42,699 nt of DNA from positions 1 to 42,699 of the forward strand of contig SFFY01000023.1 of NCBI GenBank assembly GCA_004556745.1. Direction: 5' to 3'. The DNA is from Bacteroidales bacterium (GTDB lineage Bacteria > Bacteroidota > Bacteroidia > Bacteroidales > Bacteroidaceae). Every line of letters begins with the position of its first letter. The first letter of the stretch is position 1. The translations under genes and the position numbers were made by a program. Below the pieces are notes generated by a model. It had not been told where the DNA came from and searched no databases. It worked only from the letters and a program-made list of their open reading frames with translations. This document shows, piece by piece, positions 33,679 through 40,750 of the stretch.

Positions 33679-33758
33679 GTACTTAAAATAAATATCGGTC
33701 GCACAAAGACAAATTTGCAAAAGGACGCTGTGTACTTTTCGTCCGTGTTTCGTCCGCC

Positions 33759-34364
33759 TTACTTGGATAGAGAATACAAAAAACCGAAAGGTTTGAGTTT
33801 ATCTGAGTCCTTAATGGAGGCCAGAGGCACAACGTAGATTTCGGCGGGGTTGGCAGGAATGCCGCCAATGCCTATAATAATAAAAACCGGCATGTTCCTA
33901 TCTTGTGCAAATTGGCGGTAACGTGCAAGTTGGTCTTTATACGACCACTTGACTTTGCCCTTGGAATTAAATGTTGACCTCCATTTACACTCCACGGCAA
34001 AGGCGTAAGATTCTTCTCGTAAAGTGAAGGTATATTCCATGTCGGGATAAGTATTTGACTCTGCGTATATACCATTGCTGTATTTGTCGCCCCGCCATTC
34101 TTTGAGGGTGAAATATTTTGTAGAAAAGCGAGAGACAACATATTCCTCAAACTCCATACCCTTTTCCTTACTTTCGTCATGCTCGTTGCCCTTTGGCGTG
34201 TCGGATTGTTCTGTAAGTTGAGCGGCTGTTTCAGTATTCACCTCAATAATTTTCGCTGCAACATCTGGAAAGATTGTATTTTCTTGGGGCGAATTGAAAT
34301 AAAGAAAAATGCCGGCAATAAGACAAACAAGACCGACAGCAATCAAGAAGTAGGCCATTTTCAT
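33759..34364 (-). CDS. Membrane-anchored PD-(D/E)XK nuclease-like protein
   Basis: The 201-residue protein (start at 34364 or 34358) has one N-terminal membrane helix (about 3-23, YFLIAVGLVCLIAGIFLYF). A short polar linker is followed by a restriction-endonuclease-like domain from about 68. Its motif is G69-M-E-F-E-E-Y-V, then D108 (YPDMEY), then E125-C-K127 (AVECKWR), then Q145 in KDQLARYR. That D...ExK...Q series is the pattern of Mrr-like or nuclease-related PD-(D/E)XK proteins. The gene lies leftward beyond the repressor, where lysogenic-conversion genes commonly sit, so a defence or superinfection role is a reasonable guess only. Confidence 0.72.
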   Translation of the reverse strand: MKMAYFLIAVGLVCLIAGIFLYFNSPQENTIFPDVAAKIIEVNTETAAQLTEQSDTPKGNEHDESKEKGMEFEEYVVSRFSTKYFTLKEWRGDKYSNGIYAESNTYPDMEYTFTLREESYAFAVECKWRSTFNSKGKVKWSYKDQLARYRQFAQDRNMPVFIIIGIGGIPANPAEIYVVPLASIKDSDKLKPFGFLYSLSK

Positions 34365-34412
34365 AAAATATTGGATATATAAGCAATAGATTTTGATACC
34401 TGCAACGCAGGG

Positions 34413-34457
34413 CAAAACAAAAATAAAAAAGTCGAAGACTTCATAAAGTCTCCGACT
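34413..34457 (-). terminator. Terminator upstream of the nuclease-like gene, with competing antiterminator
   Basis: Read on the minus strand, AGTCGGAGACTT and AAGTCTTCGACT form a 12-bp stem with one mismatch, followed by TTTTTTATTTTTG. The upstream segment GTCTCCGA (minus strand, 34512-34505) is perfectly complementary to TCGGAGAC inside the first arm (34455-34448). The two folds exclude each other. The nuclease-like start lies about 50 bases downstream. Confidence 0.7.
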
Positions 34458-34642
34458 CGTGTGTTGCGGAGGCTCGACCTATGGAATAGGGGAGCGGGGG
34501 CAAATCGGAGACCCTAAAGAAGGCTCTTTATATTTATAGACTAAATAATAAATCGCTCGTTCCCGTCCGTGTTTTGCGGCGAAAAGGCTTTATTTTGGGT
34601 TTCGGAGTTGTTAATAATTATTGTTTGATTTCGTTTTGTTGT

Positions 34643-34666
34643 CATTTTCGTGGGGTCACGAAAATG
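34643..34666. terminator. Hairpin after the repressor gene
   Basis: CATTTTCGTG, loop GGGT, CACGAAAATG: a perfect 10-bp stem 34 bases past the repressor stop. There is no clear T run on the minus strand, so it may be a weak terminator or a processing site. Confidence 0.5.
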
Positions 34667-34700
34667 GTATTTTATTGTTGCGGTTCGTAAATTCGGAAGA

Positions 34701-35075
34701 TTAGACGGCGGCTGCAGGAGGTAAGCCGCGGGCAGTTGATGCAGTCTTTGCTGCGTGCGACAGCTGTGCCTTCAACGCGCCAATTTGCTCTGCCTGCTGC
34801 CTTATAATTTCTTCGCGATCATTTATCTCTTTAAGCAAAACATTCATGTCGCTACGCTCATTAGATGTTTTGCTTTTATACATTTCGCCATTACCTGTTA
34901 ATAGCCATTCAATATTAATATTAGGGAATATCTCTAACACCTTAACAAGTTTGTCTATTCCGATGCTTTTACTGATGCTATTAACATAGCCATTTGCTAC
35001 TCCAATCTTTTTTTCGAAAGATGAAATAGTTATGCCTTCTGTTTCGCAAAATGATTTAATCCTTGCTTTTACCAT
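34701..35075 (-). CDS. CI-like phage repressor (XRE-type HTH)
   Basis: The 124-residue protein has an N-terminal HTH (about 5-60: IKSFCETEGITISSFEKKIGVANGYVNSISKSIGIDKLVKVLEIFPNINIEWLLTG). The pattern ending in INIEWLLTGNGEMY is typical of Bacteroidetes XRE regulators of prophages and mobile elements. A coiled-coil segment (about 80-110) probably allows dimers. There is no peptidase domain, so induction by self-cleavage is unlikely. It is transcribed away from the early phage genes, and an inverted-repeat operator lies 50 bases upstream. Confidence 0.85.
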   Translation of the reverse strand: MVKARIKSFCETEGITISSFEKKIGVANGYVNSISKSIGIDKLVKVLEIFPNINIEWLLTGNGEMYKSKTSNERSDMNVLLKEINDREEIIRQQAEQIGALKAQLSHAAKTASTARGLPPAAAV

Positions 35076-35116
35076 ACTATTTGATGTTGAATGTAGGGAA
35101 AAACTCTAAAATATTT

Positions 35117-35147
35117 TTGGTATTAGAGAATTTCTCTATATATTTGC
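35117..35147 (+). promoter_or_regulatory. Early rightward promoter with embedded operator
   Basis: TTTG (35117-35120) and TATATTTG (35140-35147) are separated by exactly 19 bases, a perfect Bacteroidota promoter. Between them lies TAGAGA-ATT-TCTCTA (35125-35139), an inverted repeat that a repressor dimer could occupy and so block the polymerase. A half site CTCTAA lies at 35105-35110 toward the repressor gene. Confidence 0.85.
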
Positions 35148-35218
35148 ACCGTGTTAGGATTAACACAGCCACAAATATAGGAATTTCTTACGAATTACCA
35201 ACTTAAAATCATAAGGAT

Positions 35219-35590
35219 ATGAACAACATCAGAAAGCAAATCGAAGTGACCAAGAAAACGAGGCAGGAAATCAAAGCGGCGTTCGGCTGCTCGGACATGG
35301 CAATGTGGAGGGCGCTTAACTTCGTGCTCGACACAGACCTCAGCAAACGAATCAGGAAGTTTGCGCTTATGAAGGGCGGCAACGTGATTTATCTCACGCC
35401 GGCGGCGGAGACTATACACGATGCCGAAGGCTTCATGCGACAGTATTTCGACAACGGAACGATGATTGAGGCGGACAAGAACACGGGCACCGTGGAACTC
35501 ATTGACGGCAGCGGCAGGGTAGTGGAGCATATTGAGCATTGCTCCATACCGAAACTCTACGAGGTGCAGAAAATAGCCCGCACATTCTAA
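35219..35590 (+). CDS. First early gene: small regulator-like protein
   Basis: The 123-residue protein is the first gene right of the operator, the usual place for a Cro-like or early activator. Residues about 8-45 (VTKKTRQEIKAAFGCSDMAMWRALNFVLDTDLSKRIRKFAL) look like a helix-turn-helix. The rest (about 50-120) is beta-rich, with GGNVIYLTPAAETIHD and GTVELIDGSGRVVEHIEHCSIPKLYEVQKIARTF. No named family is recognised. Confidence 0.65.
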   Translation: MNNIRKQIEVTKKTRQEIKAAFGCSDMAMWRALNFVLDTDLSKRIRKFALMKGGNVIYLTPAAETIHDAEGFMRQYFDNGTMIEADKNTGTVELIDGSGRVVEHIEHCSIPKLYEVQKIARTF

Positions 35591-35628
35591 ACCTACTTTG
35601 GAAACCGAATTAGTTTGGAGGTTTTTCA

Positions 35629-38600
35629 ATGATTAGCCAAGATACTATTAACGCTATACTGGACCGGTCGGACATCGTTTCGCTGGTGCGGGAATACGTG
35701 CCGGAGCTTACGAAGCGGGGCGCGAACTGGGTGTGCTGCTGCCCGTTCCACAAGGAGAAGACGCCCTCGTTCCACGTGTCGCCCGGGCGGCAGTCGTGGC
35801 ACTGCTTCGGAGCGTGCGCGGAGGGCGGCAATGCCATCAGCTTCGTAATGAAGGCTGAGGGCATGACTTTCCCGCAGGCGGCGCGGCACCTTGCGCAACG
35901 CTACGGCATTGACTGCTACGAGGCGGAAGAGCCGGACGCGGAGCGCGAGGAGAGGCTGCACCGTGAAGCACTATGGGGCGTGAACGAGCGGGCGGCGCAA
36001 TATTACGCCGAGCAGCTGCACGACCCAGCCAACGCCAGCGCACTCGCCTACGCGAGGGAACGCTTCGGCGATGACTATGTGAAAGAGGCTGGGCTGGGCT
36101 TCGCGCCGGCAAGCGGCCGCGCCCTGTGCGACCACGCCATGGCGCGGGGGGAGAACATCGACCTGCTGCTGGAGCTTAACCTCGTGGCGAGGAACGAGCA
36201 GCGCGGCACTTATTACGACTTCTACCGCAACCGCCTCGTTTTCCCAATTCGCGACAGATACCGCCGCGTGCTCGGCTTCACGGCACGCGACCTCTCGGGG
36301 TCGAACGAGTGCAAATATCTTAACTCAAAGGAAAGCGCGGCGTACCACAAGAAGGAGAGCGTGTACGGCATTGACGAGGCGTGGCGCGAGGCTTCGAGGC
36401 AGGAAATGTTCTACCTCGTGGAGGGTGCGCCCGATGCCGCCAAGATGCACGCCGCCGGCATCTACAACGCCGTTGCACCGCTGGGCGGTGCCTGGACGGC
36501 AGAGCAGATGCAACTACTCCGCAAGGCAGCCGACTGCGTGTGCTTCATCAACGACGCAGACCCGCCCAAAGAGGGCGAGGCGTACGGCGCAGGCATCGCC
36601 TACGTGATGAAGAACGGACGGCTCGCGCTGGAGCAGGGATTTACAGTGTCGGTGAGAGAATTGCCGCTCGCAGAGGGCAACCGCAAGCAGGACCCGGGAA
36701 GCTTCTTCACGGACAAGGGCCAGATGCAAGTATTGAAGGAAGAGGAGTTCGTAGCCTGGTGTGCCAGGAAATGGTGGAACGAAGAGGATAACGTGAACCG
36801 CAAGGCGGAGAGCGTGACGCGCATTGCAGACCTCGCCTCGCTCATCAAGGACGAGACGCGCCTTGAAATGCTCATCGACGAGTTGGTGAAACTCAAAAAG
36901 CGGAAAGATATATGGCGGTCTGCCATCAACCGCGCCAAATGGGCGCGGATAGATGCGAAGAAAGCCGAGCGCAAGGAGGTGAACCTCCGCACGTACGGCT
37001 TCATAGAAGACCGTGGCTGCTATTACGGCGTGACGGACAACGGGGATATGCAGTGGAGCAACTTCACGATGCGCCCGCTCTTCCATATCAAGGACAGTGA
37101 ACGCCCCCGCCGCCTCTACGAGTTGCAGGGCGCAGGCGGCAGGCAGAAGGTGCTGCTTGACCTCGATATGGAAGAACTCAACTCGCTGGCAAAATTCCGC
37201 AAGAAACTTGAAGGGCTCGGAAACTATATATGGATGGCGGGAGAAAATGAAATGATCAAACTCAAGACGTACCTCTACGACAATACAGAGACGGCGCAGA
37301 TGGTGACGCAGATGGGCTGGAACACGGCGGGCTTCTACGCATGGGGCAACGGCGTGTGGGTAGACGGAGACTTTCGCGTGGCGGACGAGTACGGCATCGT
37401 TCATACGGGCGGCGAGGACAAGACAGATTTCTGGTTTATACCCGCCGCCGCGAAGAACGGTGACCCGACCGCCTATGAGCGGCAGCGCAAGTTCGTGCAC
37501 CGCTCTCTGCAAAGCGTGAAGTTCGGCGCATATATGGAGCAGTTCATAAGGGTACATGGCGACAACGGGAAGATAGGTCTGTGCTACTGGCTGGCCTCGT
37601 TGTTCCGCGACATCGTGACGGGCGCGACGCGCTCTTTCCCTATCCTCGACCTATTCGGCCCGAAAGGGTCGGGAAAGACGGAACTCGGCGCTGCGCTCAT
37701 GGCGTTCTTCGTGGCCGACAACAAAGCGCCGAACCTGAAGAACTCCACGCCTATCGCCCTGAACGATGACGTGGCGTATGCGAGCAACGCCCTGGTGCAT
37801 TTCGACGAATACAAGAACGACCTCAACCCCAAGATGATTGAGTTCCTGAAAGGACTCTATGACGGCGTGGGTCGCACGAAGATGGGCGGCGCCAACTACG
37901 GCGACCGCAAGATGACGGCCGTAAGAACGGGCGTAGTGGTGTCGGGACAGGAAATACCGACGGCGGACATCGCCCTGTTCCACCGCTGCGTGTTCCTCTC
38001 CTTCCAGCGGTCGGAGTTCACGCTGGAAGAGCGGCAGCGGTTTGCCGCGCTGCGCTCCGTGCAGGAGCGCGGGCTAACAGAACTCACGCTTACCGCGCTG
38101 GGGCAGCGTAGACGCGTGCAGGGCAATTTCCTCGCCGCCTACAACGACGTTTGCGACCGCATCACAGCCGCCACCCACAACGCCGCGCTTGAGACGCGCA
38201 TTGTGGAGAACTGGGCAAAGGTGCTCGCCGTGTTCAAGTGCGTCGAGGGGCGGCTGCAATTCCCCTTCGACTTCGAGGAACTTATAGGCATCGCCGTGCC
38301 CCTGCTCATCAAGCAGAACTCTATGAGCGGCGAGGGCAACGAGCTGGCGCACTTCTGGCGCACAATCATGTATCTGCGCGACAACGGCGACCTCTACGAA
38401 AAGGGCGACTACCACATCAAGCAATATACGCGCTTCACGAGCGACACCGTGAGCGGGCGCGAGTTCGCCGCGCCGCGCGAGGTGTTGCTTCTCAACACGA
38501 GCCGCGTGTTCATGCTGTACAAGGAAGCCGCGCGGCGGTCGGGTGACAAGATTATCCCCGACGACGCGCTGCGAGAGTACATCAAAAACACGGACTACTA

Positions 38601-38862
38601 TCTCGGGCAGCTGAAAAGCGTGCGCTTCGTAAGCATGGCAAACGGATACGAACAGAAGGAACAGGACGCGGGCGGCACGCTGCGCACAATTACCCGCATC
38701 ACGCGGGCCATGGCGTTCGACTACGCGCTGCTCAAAGAGAAATACGGCATTTCGCTCGATGTCACCACATCGACCTTCGCCGCCACGGCGGAAGAAGAAG
38801 AAAATAGTGTGCAAAGAGTAATCGGCACAGAAGTACCTGCGGAACAACAGCTGCCATTTTAA
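35629..38862 (+). CDS. Primase-helicase fusion (CHC2 zinc finger, TOPRIM, P-loop ATPase)
   Basis: This 1077-residue replication protein has a DnaG-like zinc finger (C38, H41, C59, C63), then a primase core (about 95-230). The TOPRIM fold has EGAPDAAK (265-272) and INDADPP (D309, D311). The C-terminal ATPase has Walker A GPKGSGKT (677-684), a likely Walker B VHFDEYKN near 725, and a sensor-type RTGVVVSGQE near 768. Joining primase and helicase in one chain is the T7 gp4 principle. The helicase part looks more like an SF3/D5-type or plasmid-type ATPase. The 1077-residue length is large for the fusion class. Confidence 0.88.
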   Translation: MISQDTINAILDRSDIVSLVREYVPELTKRGANWVCCCPFHKEKTPSFHVSPGRQSWHCFGACAEGGNAISFVMKAEGMTFPQAARHLAQRYGIDCYEAEEPDAEREERLHREALWGVNERAAQYYAEQLHDPANASALAYARERFGDDYVKEAGLGFAPASGRALCDHAMARGENIDLLLELNLVARNEQRGTYYDFYRNRLVFPIRDRYRRVLGFTARDLSGSNECKYLNSKESAAYHKKESVYGIDEAWREASRQEMFYLVEGAPDAAKMHAAGIYNAVAPLGGAWTAEQMQLLRKAADCVCFINDADPPKEGEAYGAGIAYVMKNGRLALEQGFTVSVRELPLAEGNRKQDPGSFFTDKGQMQVLKEEEFVAWCARKWWNEEDNVNRKAESVTRIADLASLIKDETRLEMLIDELVKLKKRKDIWRSAINRAKWARIDAKKAERKEVNLRTYGFIEDRGCYYGVTDNGDMQWSNFTMRPLFHIKDSERPRRLYELQGAGGRQKVLLDLDMEELNSLAKFRKKLEGLGNYIWMAGENEMIKLKTYLYDNTETAQMVTQMGWNTAGFYAWGNGVWVDGDFRVADEYGIVHTGGEDKTDFWFIPAAAKNGDPTAYERQRKFVHRSLQSVKFGAYMEQFIRVHGDNGKIGLCYWLASLFRDIVTGATRSFPILDLFGPKGSGKTELGAALMAFFVADNKAPNLKNSTPIALNDDVAYASNALVHFDEYKNDLNPKMIEFLKGLYDGVGRTKMGGANYGDRKMTAVRTGVVVSGQEIPTADIALFHRCVFLSFQRSEFTLEERQRFAALRSVQERGLTELTLTALGQRRRVQGNFLAAYNDVCDRITAATHNAALETRIVENWAKVLAVFKCVEGRLQFPFDFEELIGIAVPLLIKQNSMSGEGNELAHFWRTIMYLRDNGDLYEKGDYHIKQYTRFTSDTVSGREFAAPREVLLLNTSRVFMLYKEAARRSGDKIIPDDALREYIKNTDYYLGQLKSVRFVSMANGYEQKEQDAGGTLRTITRITRAMAFDYALLKEKYGISLDVTTSTFAATAEEEENSVQRVIGTEVPAEQQLPF

Positions 38863-38888
38863 CAACAACAACTTAACAAATTAAATCT

Positions 38889-39221
38889 ATGAGCCACATC
38901 CCCAAAAAGAAACTTATCGACGCCGCCGTTGCAGACGGCTCGCTCGCCGAGGCAACGCGCCTTATCTCTGCCTCCTACCTTATGGGCAACCTCTGTTGGT
39001 CGTTCATGGACGACGCAACAGAACAACTGAAAAAGCACGGGCTGCTGCTGGGCGACATCAGCCGCGCCACGGGAAAAATGAACTTCGCCTTTAAGGACTA
39101 CATTGCTGTGTATCGAGACATCTTCCGCGACCGAGGTCTGCAAATGAACTTCGCCGAAGACTTTGATAACATGAAGGCGGCGGTGTTGAAAGCGTTGGAT
39201 ATGCAGAGTAAAGAACAATAA
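38889..39221 (+). CDS. Hypothetical phage protein
   Basis: 110 residues, mostly helical in appearance (EATRLISASYLMGNLCWSFMDDATEQLKKHGLLLGDISRATGKMNFAFKDYIAVYRDI), no signal or motif recognised. It follows the primase-helicase by 26 bases and belongs to the same transcript. Confidence 0.75.
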   Translation: MSHIPKKKLIDAAVADGSLAEATRLISASYLMGNLCWSFMDDATEQLKKHGLLLGDISRATGKMNFAFKDYIAVYRDIFRDRGLQMNFAEDFDNMKAAVLKALDMQSKEQ

Positions 39222-39245
39222 AATCAACCTATATAAATAAAGATT

Positions 39246-39506
39246 ATGGAAAAGAAAGAAATGAGTTTTATTGAGAAGTTCGAAAAGGCAAGCGAAGAGT
39301 TGGAAAAGTTGAAAGGCGACAAGTGCCATATGCTTACGATTGCCGTAGACGATGAAAGCGAAAAGATTTGTGCCGTTTTCAATGGCGACGCACGCAAAAT
39401 TTCTGCATCCTTGGCGTTGACCGCCCTTCGCGACAGCAATTTTGAAGAAATATTGAGAAATGCGGTAAAATGTATTGATAATATTAGAGAAACAAACAAT
39501 AAATAA
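39246..39506 (+). CDS. Hypothetical phage protein
   Basis: 86 residues. A charged N-terminal helix (EKFEKASEELEKLKGDK) is followed by a small beta-rich part (MLTIAVDDESEKICAVFNGD) and a helix. No family recognised. Confidence 0.68.
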   Translation: MEKKEMSFIEKFEKASEELEKLKGDKCHMLTIAVDDESEKICAVFNGDARKISASLALTALRDSNFEEILRNAVKCIDNIRETNNK

Positions 39507-39511
39507 AGATT

Positions 39512-39589
39512 ATGGCAAAGATTGAAATTGAAATCCCCGAAGGCAAACGCGCCGAATGGGTAGCGAAGAAGAAAGGAGATGTACAATGA
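39512..39589 (+). CDS. 25-residue micro-ORF coupled to the next gene
   Basis: The frame reads MAKIEIEIPEGKRAEWVAKKKGDVQ, beginning five bases after the previous stop. Its TGA overlaps the next ATG as ATGA (39586-39589). The N-terminus resembles the start of longer Bacteroidetes mobile-element proteins that begin with an IEIEIPEGK(R/K)AEW pattern (from memory), so it may be a shortened relative. It may also serve only to bring ribosomes to the next start. Confidence 0.5.
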   Translation: MAKIEIEIPEGKRAEWVAKKKGDVQ

Positions 39590-39819
39590 CAGTGCAAATG
39601 GCTATACCAGCAAAGGACGTGTCCGCCATTCTGCTGGACTTTATAAAAGACAATCTGCCTTTTGACATAACAGTGCGCACTGGCACTTCAAGGAGCGGAC
39701 AGCGTCGTGTATGCTTTTCAATCAATGGCAGCACACAGGAAGACATACACGCTAAAATAGACGCGCTGGAGGCAGTAATCTACGAATACCAACTACGTGA
39801 AAATAAATGTTATGAATAA
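39586..39819 (+). CDS. Hypothetical phage protein
   Basis: 77 residues from the overlapping ATG. It is a small mixed fold with ILLDFIKDNLPFDITVRTGTSRSGQRRVCFSINGSTQEDIHAKIDALEAVIYEYQL. An earlier in-frame start at 39556 lies inside the micro-ORF and is less likely. No family recognised. Confidence 0.65.
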   Translation: MTVQMAIPAKDVSAILLDFIKDNLPFDITVRTGTSRSGQRRVCFSINGSTQEDIHAKIDALEAVIYEYQLRENKCYE

Positions 39820-39849
39820 AAATCAGATGTGTTATATGTTTGATATTGG

Positions 39850-39880
39850 GTCGGCCTGCTGTGAAGCACGCCGGCTTTTT
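39850..39880 (+). terminator. Terminator of the early phage operon
   Basis: GTCGGCCTGCT, loop GTGA, AGCACGCCGGC form an 11-bp stem with one C-C mismatch and one G-T pair, followed by five T. It separates the early genes from the octamer array. Confidence 0.75.
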
Positions 39881-39937
39881 CTGTATGCGAAAGCTGGAGA
39901 AAACGAAAGTTTTTGCTCCGGCAAATTCAAAAATCGC

Positions 39938-40148
39938 TGCCTACACTGCCTACACCTGCCTACATTTGTATATATATTTATATATCAATTACTTAGAATA
40001 AGAAATTTTGTAGGCAAACTTCAAAAAACCTGCCTACACTTGCCTACATTTTACAGAATGTAGGCAACCCCCTGCCTACAAACCTATTTTTGTAGGCAAA
40101 GCAAAGCATTGAAAATCAGCATGTAGACAAATGTAGGCAATGTAGGCA
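39938..40148. other. Origin-like array of TGCCTACA/TGTAGGCA octamers
   Basis: Eleven exact copies of one octamer lie in 211 bases. Six read TGCCTACA (39938, 39947, 39957, 40031, 40041, 40073) and five TGTAGGCA (40009, 40059, 40091, 40132, 40141). A one-base variant (TGTAGACA) lies at 40122. A very AT-rich stretch (39965-40007) interrupts the array. The layout resembles iterons beside an AT-rich unwinding region and lies just past the primase-helicase operon. The stretch 39820-40236 has no convincing gene. Confidence 0.7.
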
Positions 40149-40162
40149 GCAAAAATGGCAGC

Positions 40163-40178
40163 CGTGTGCGCGCACACG
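40163..40178. repeat. 16-bp perfect GC palindrome in an alternating purine-pyrimidine tract
   Basis: CGTGTGCGCGCACACG is a perfect palindrome just right of the octamer array. It is followed by more CG/CA alternation up to about 40209. Such tracts can form cruciform or Z-DNA. Confidence 0.6.
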
Positions 40179-40236
40179 CGGGAGCGCGCGCACACGCGTA
40201 CGCACGCAAACAATATTTATATAAAGAGTAAGCTAT

Positions 40237-40746
40237 ATGAAAGACATACAGGTATACGTGAAAGTCGAGAGGTATATCAAGGAGTGGCTGGAATATCATC
40301 TTGGCAACCCCGTGAGGTTTCCTGAAAGAAGTTACGAGAATGAGCTGCTCCATGCGCATCTGTCGAAACGCCCGGGCGACCTGCCTCCGAATAAGCCTGA
40401 AGGCTGCTTCGTGTCAGTCGTCATCACGGACAGCCTGCACAGGAAGCCCGAGTATTACAATTATCTCGGATCGCGCGGGCAACGTGCCGTTGCCTCCGCT
40501 ATCGATGCCTTGTTTCGCCTTGACATGTGGAGCGGCTGCGCTCCGCTGCTCCACAGCAGCAAGGAGATTAACAAGGGCATCGACGAATGGTGTGCCGGCA
40601 ACGGTATTTCGCTCGACGCCCGGGAAGCGGTGCGGCAGAAATTTTACCGCATTCGCAAGGCTTATATGGAAAAAGGAATAATACTCGGTAAATTTTACCG
40701 AAAAAAGACTACTATTATAGCGTCAAAAAACGAACACGAAAAATAA
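40237..40746 (+). CDS. Hypothetical phage protein in small-terminase position
   Basis: The 169-residue protein ends four bases before terL. The N-terminal half (about 1-70) is mixed. The C-terminal half is helical and basic (GIDEWCAGNGISLDAREAVRQKFYRIRKAYMEKGIILGKFYRKKTTI), which could bind DNA. The place just before terL is where small terminase subunits lie, but I see no decisive motif. Confidence 0.6.
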   Translation: MKDIQVYVKVERYIKEWLEYHLGNPVRFPERSYENELLHAHLSKRPGDLPPNKPEGCFVSVVITDSLHRKPEYYNYLGSRGQRAVASAIDALFRLDMWSGCAPLLHSSKEINKGIDEWCAGNGISLDAREAVRQKFYRIRKAYMEKGIILGKFYRKKTTIIASKNEHEK

Positions 40747-40750
40747 TGCT

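Noticed and set aside
39797..40063. Open frame of 88 codons over the octamer array
   Set aside because: Its translation is dictated by the repeated TGCCTACA octamers (CLHLPTF-type repeats) and it starts just before the end of the previous gene. A DNA-level array explains it better.
39938..40148. CRISPR array
   Set aside because: The octamers are irregularly spaced and in both orientations, with no unique spacers.
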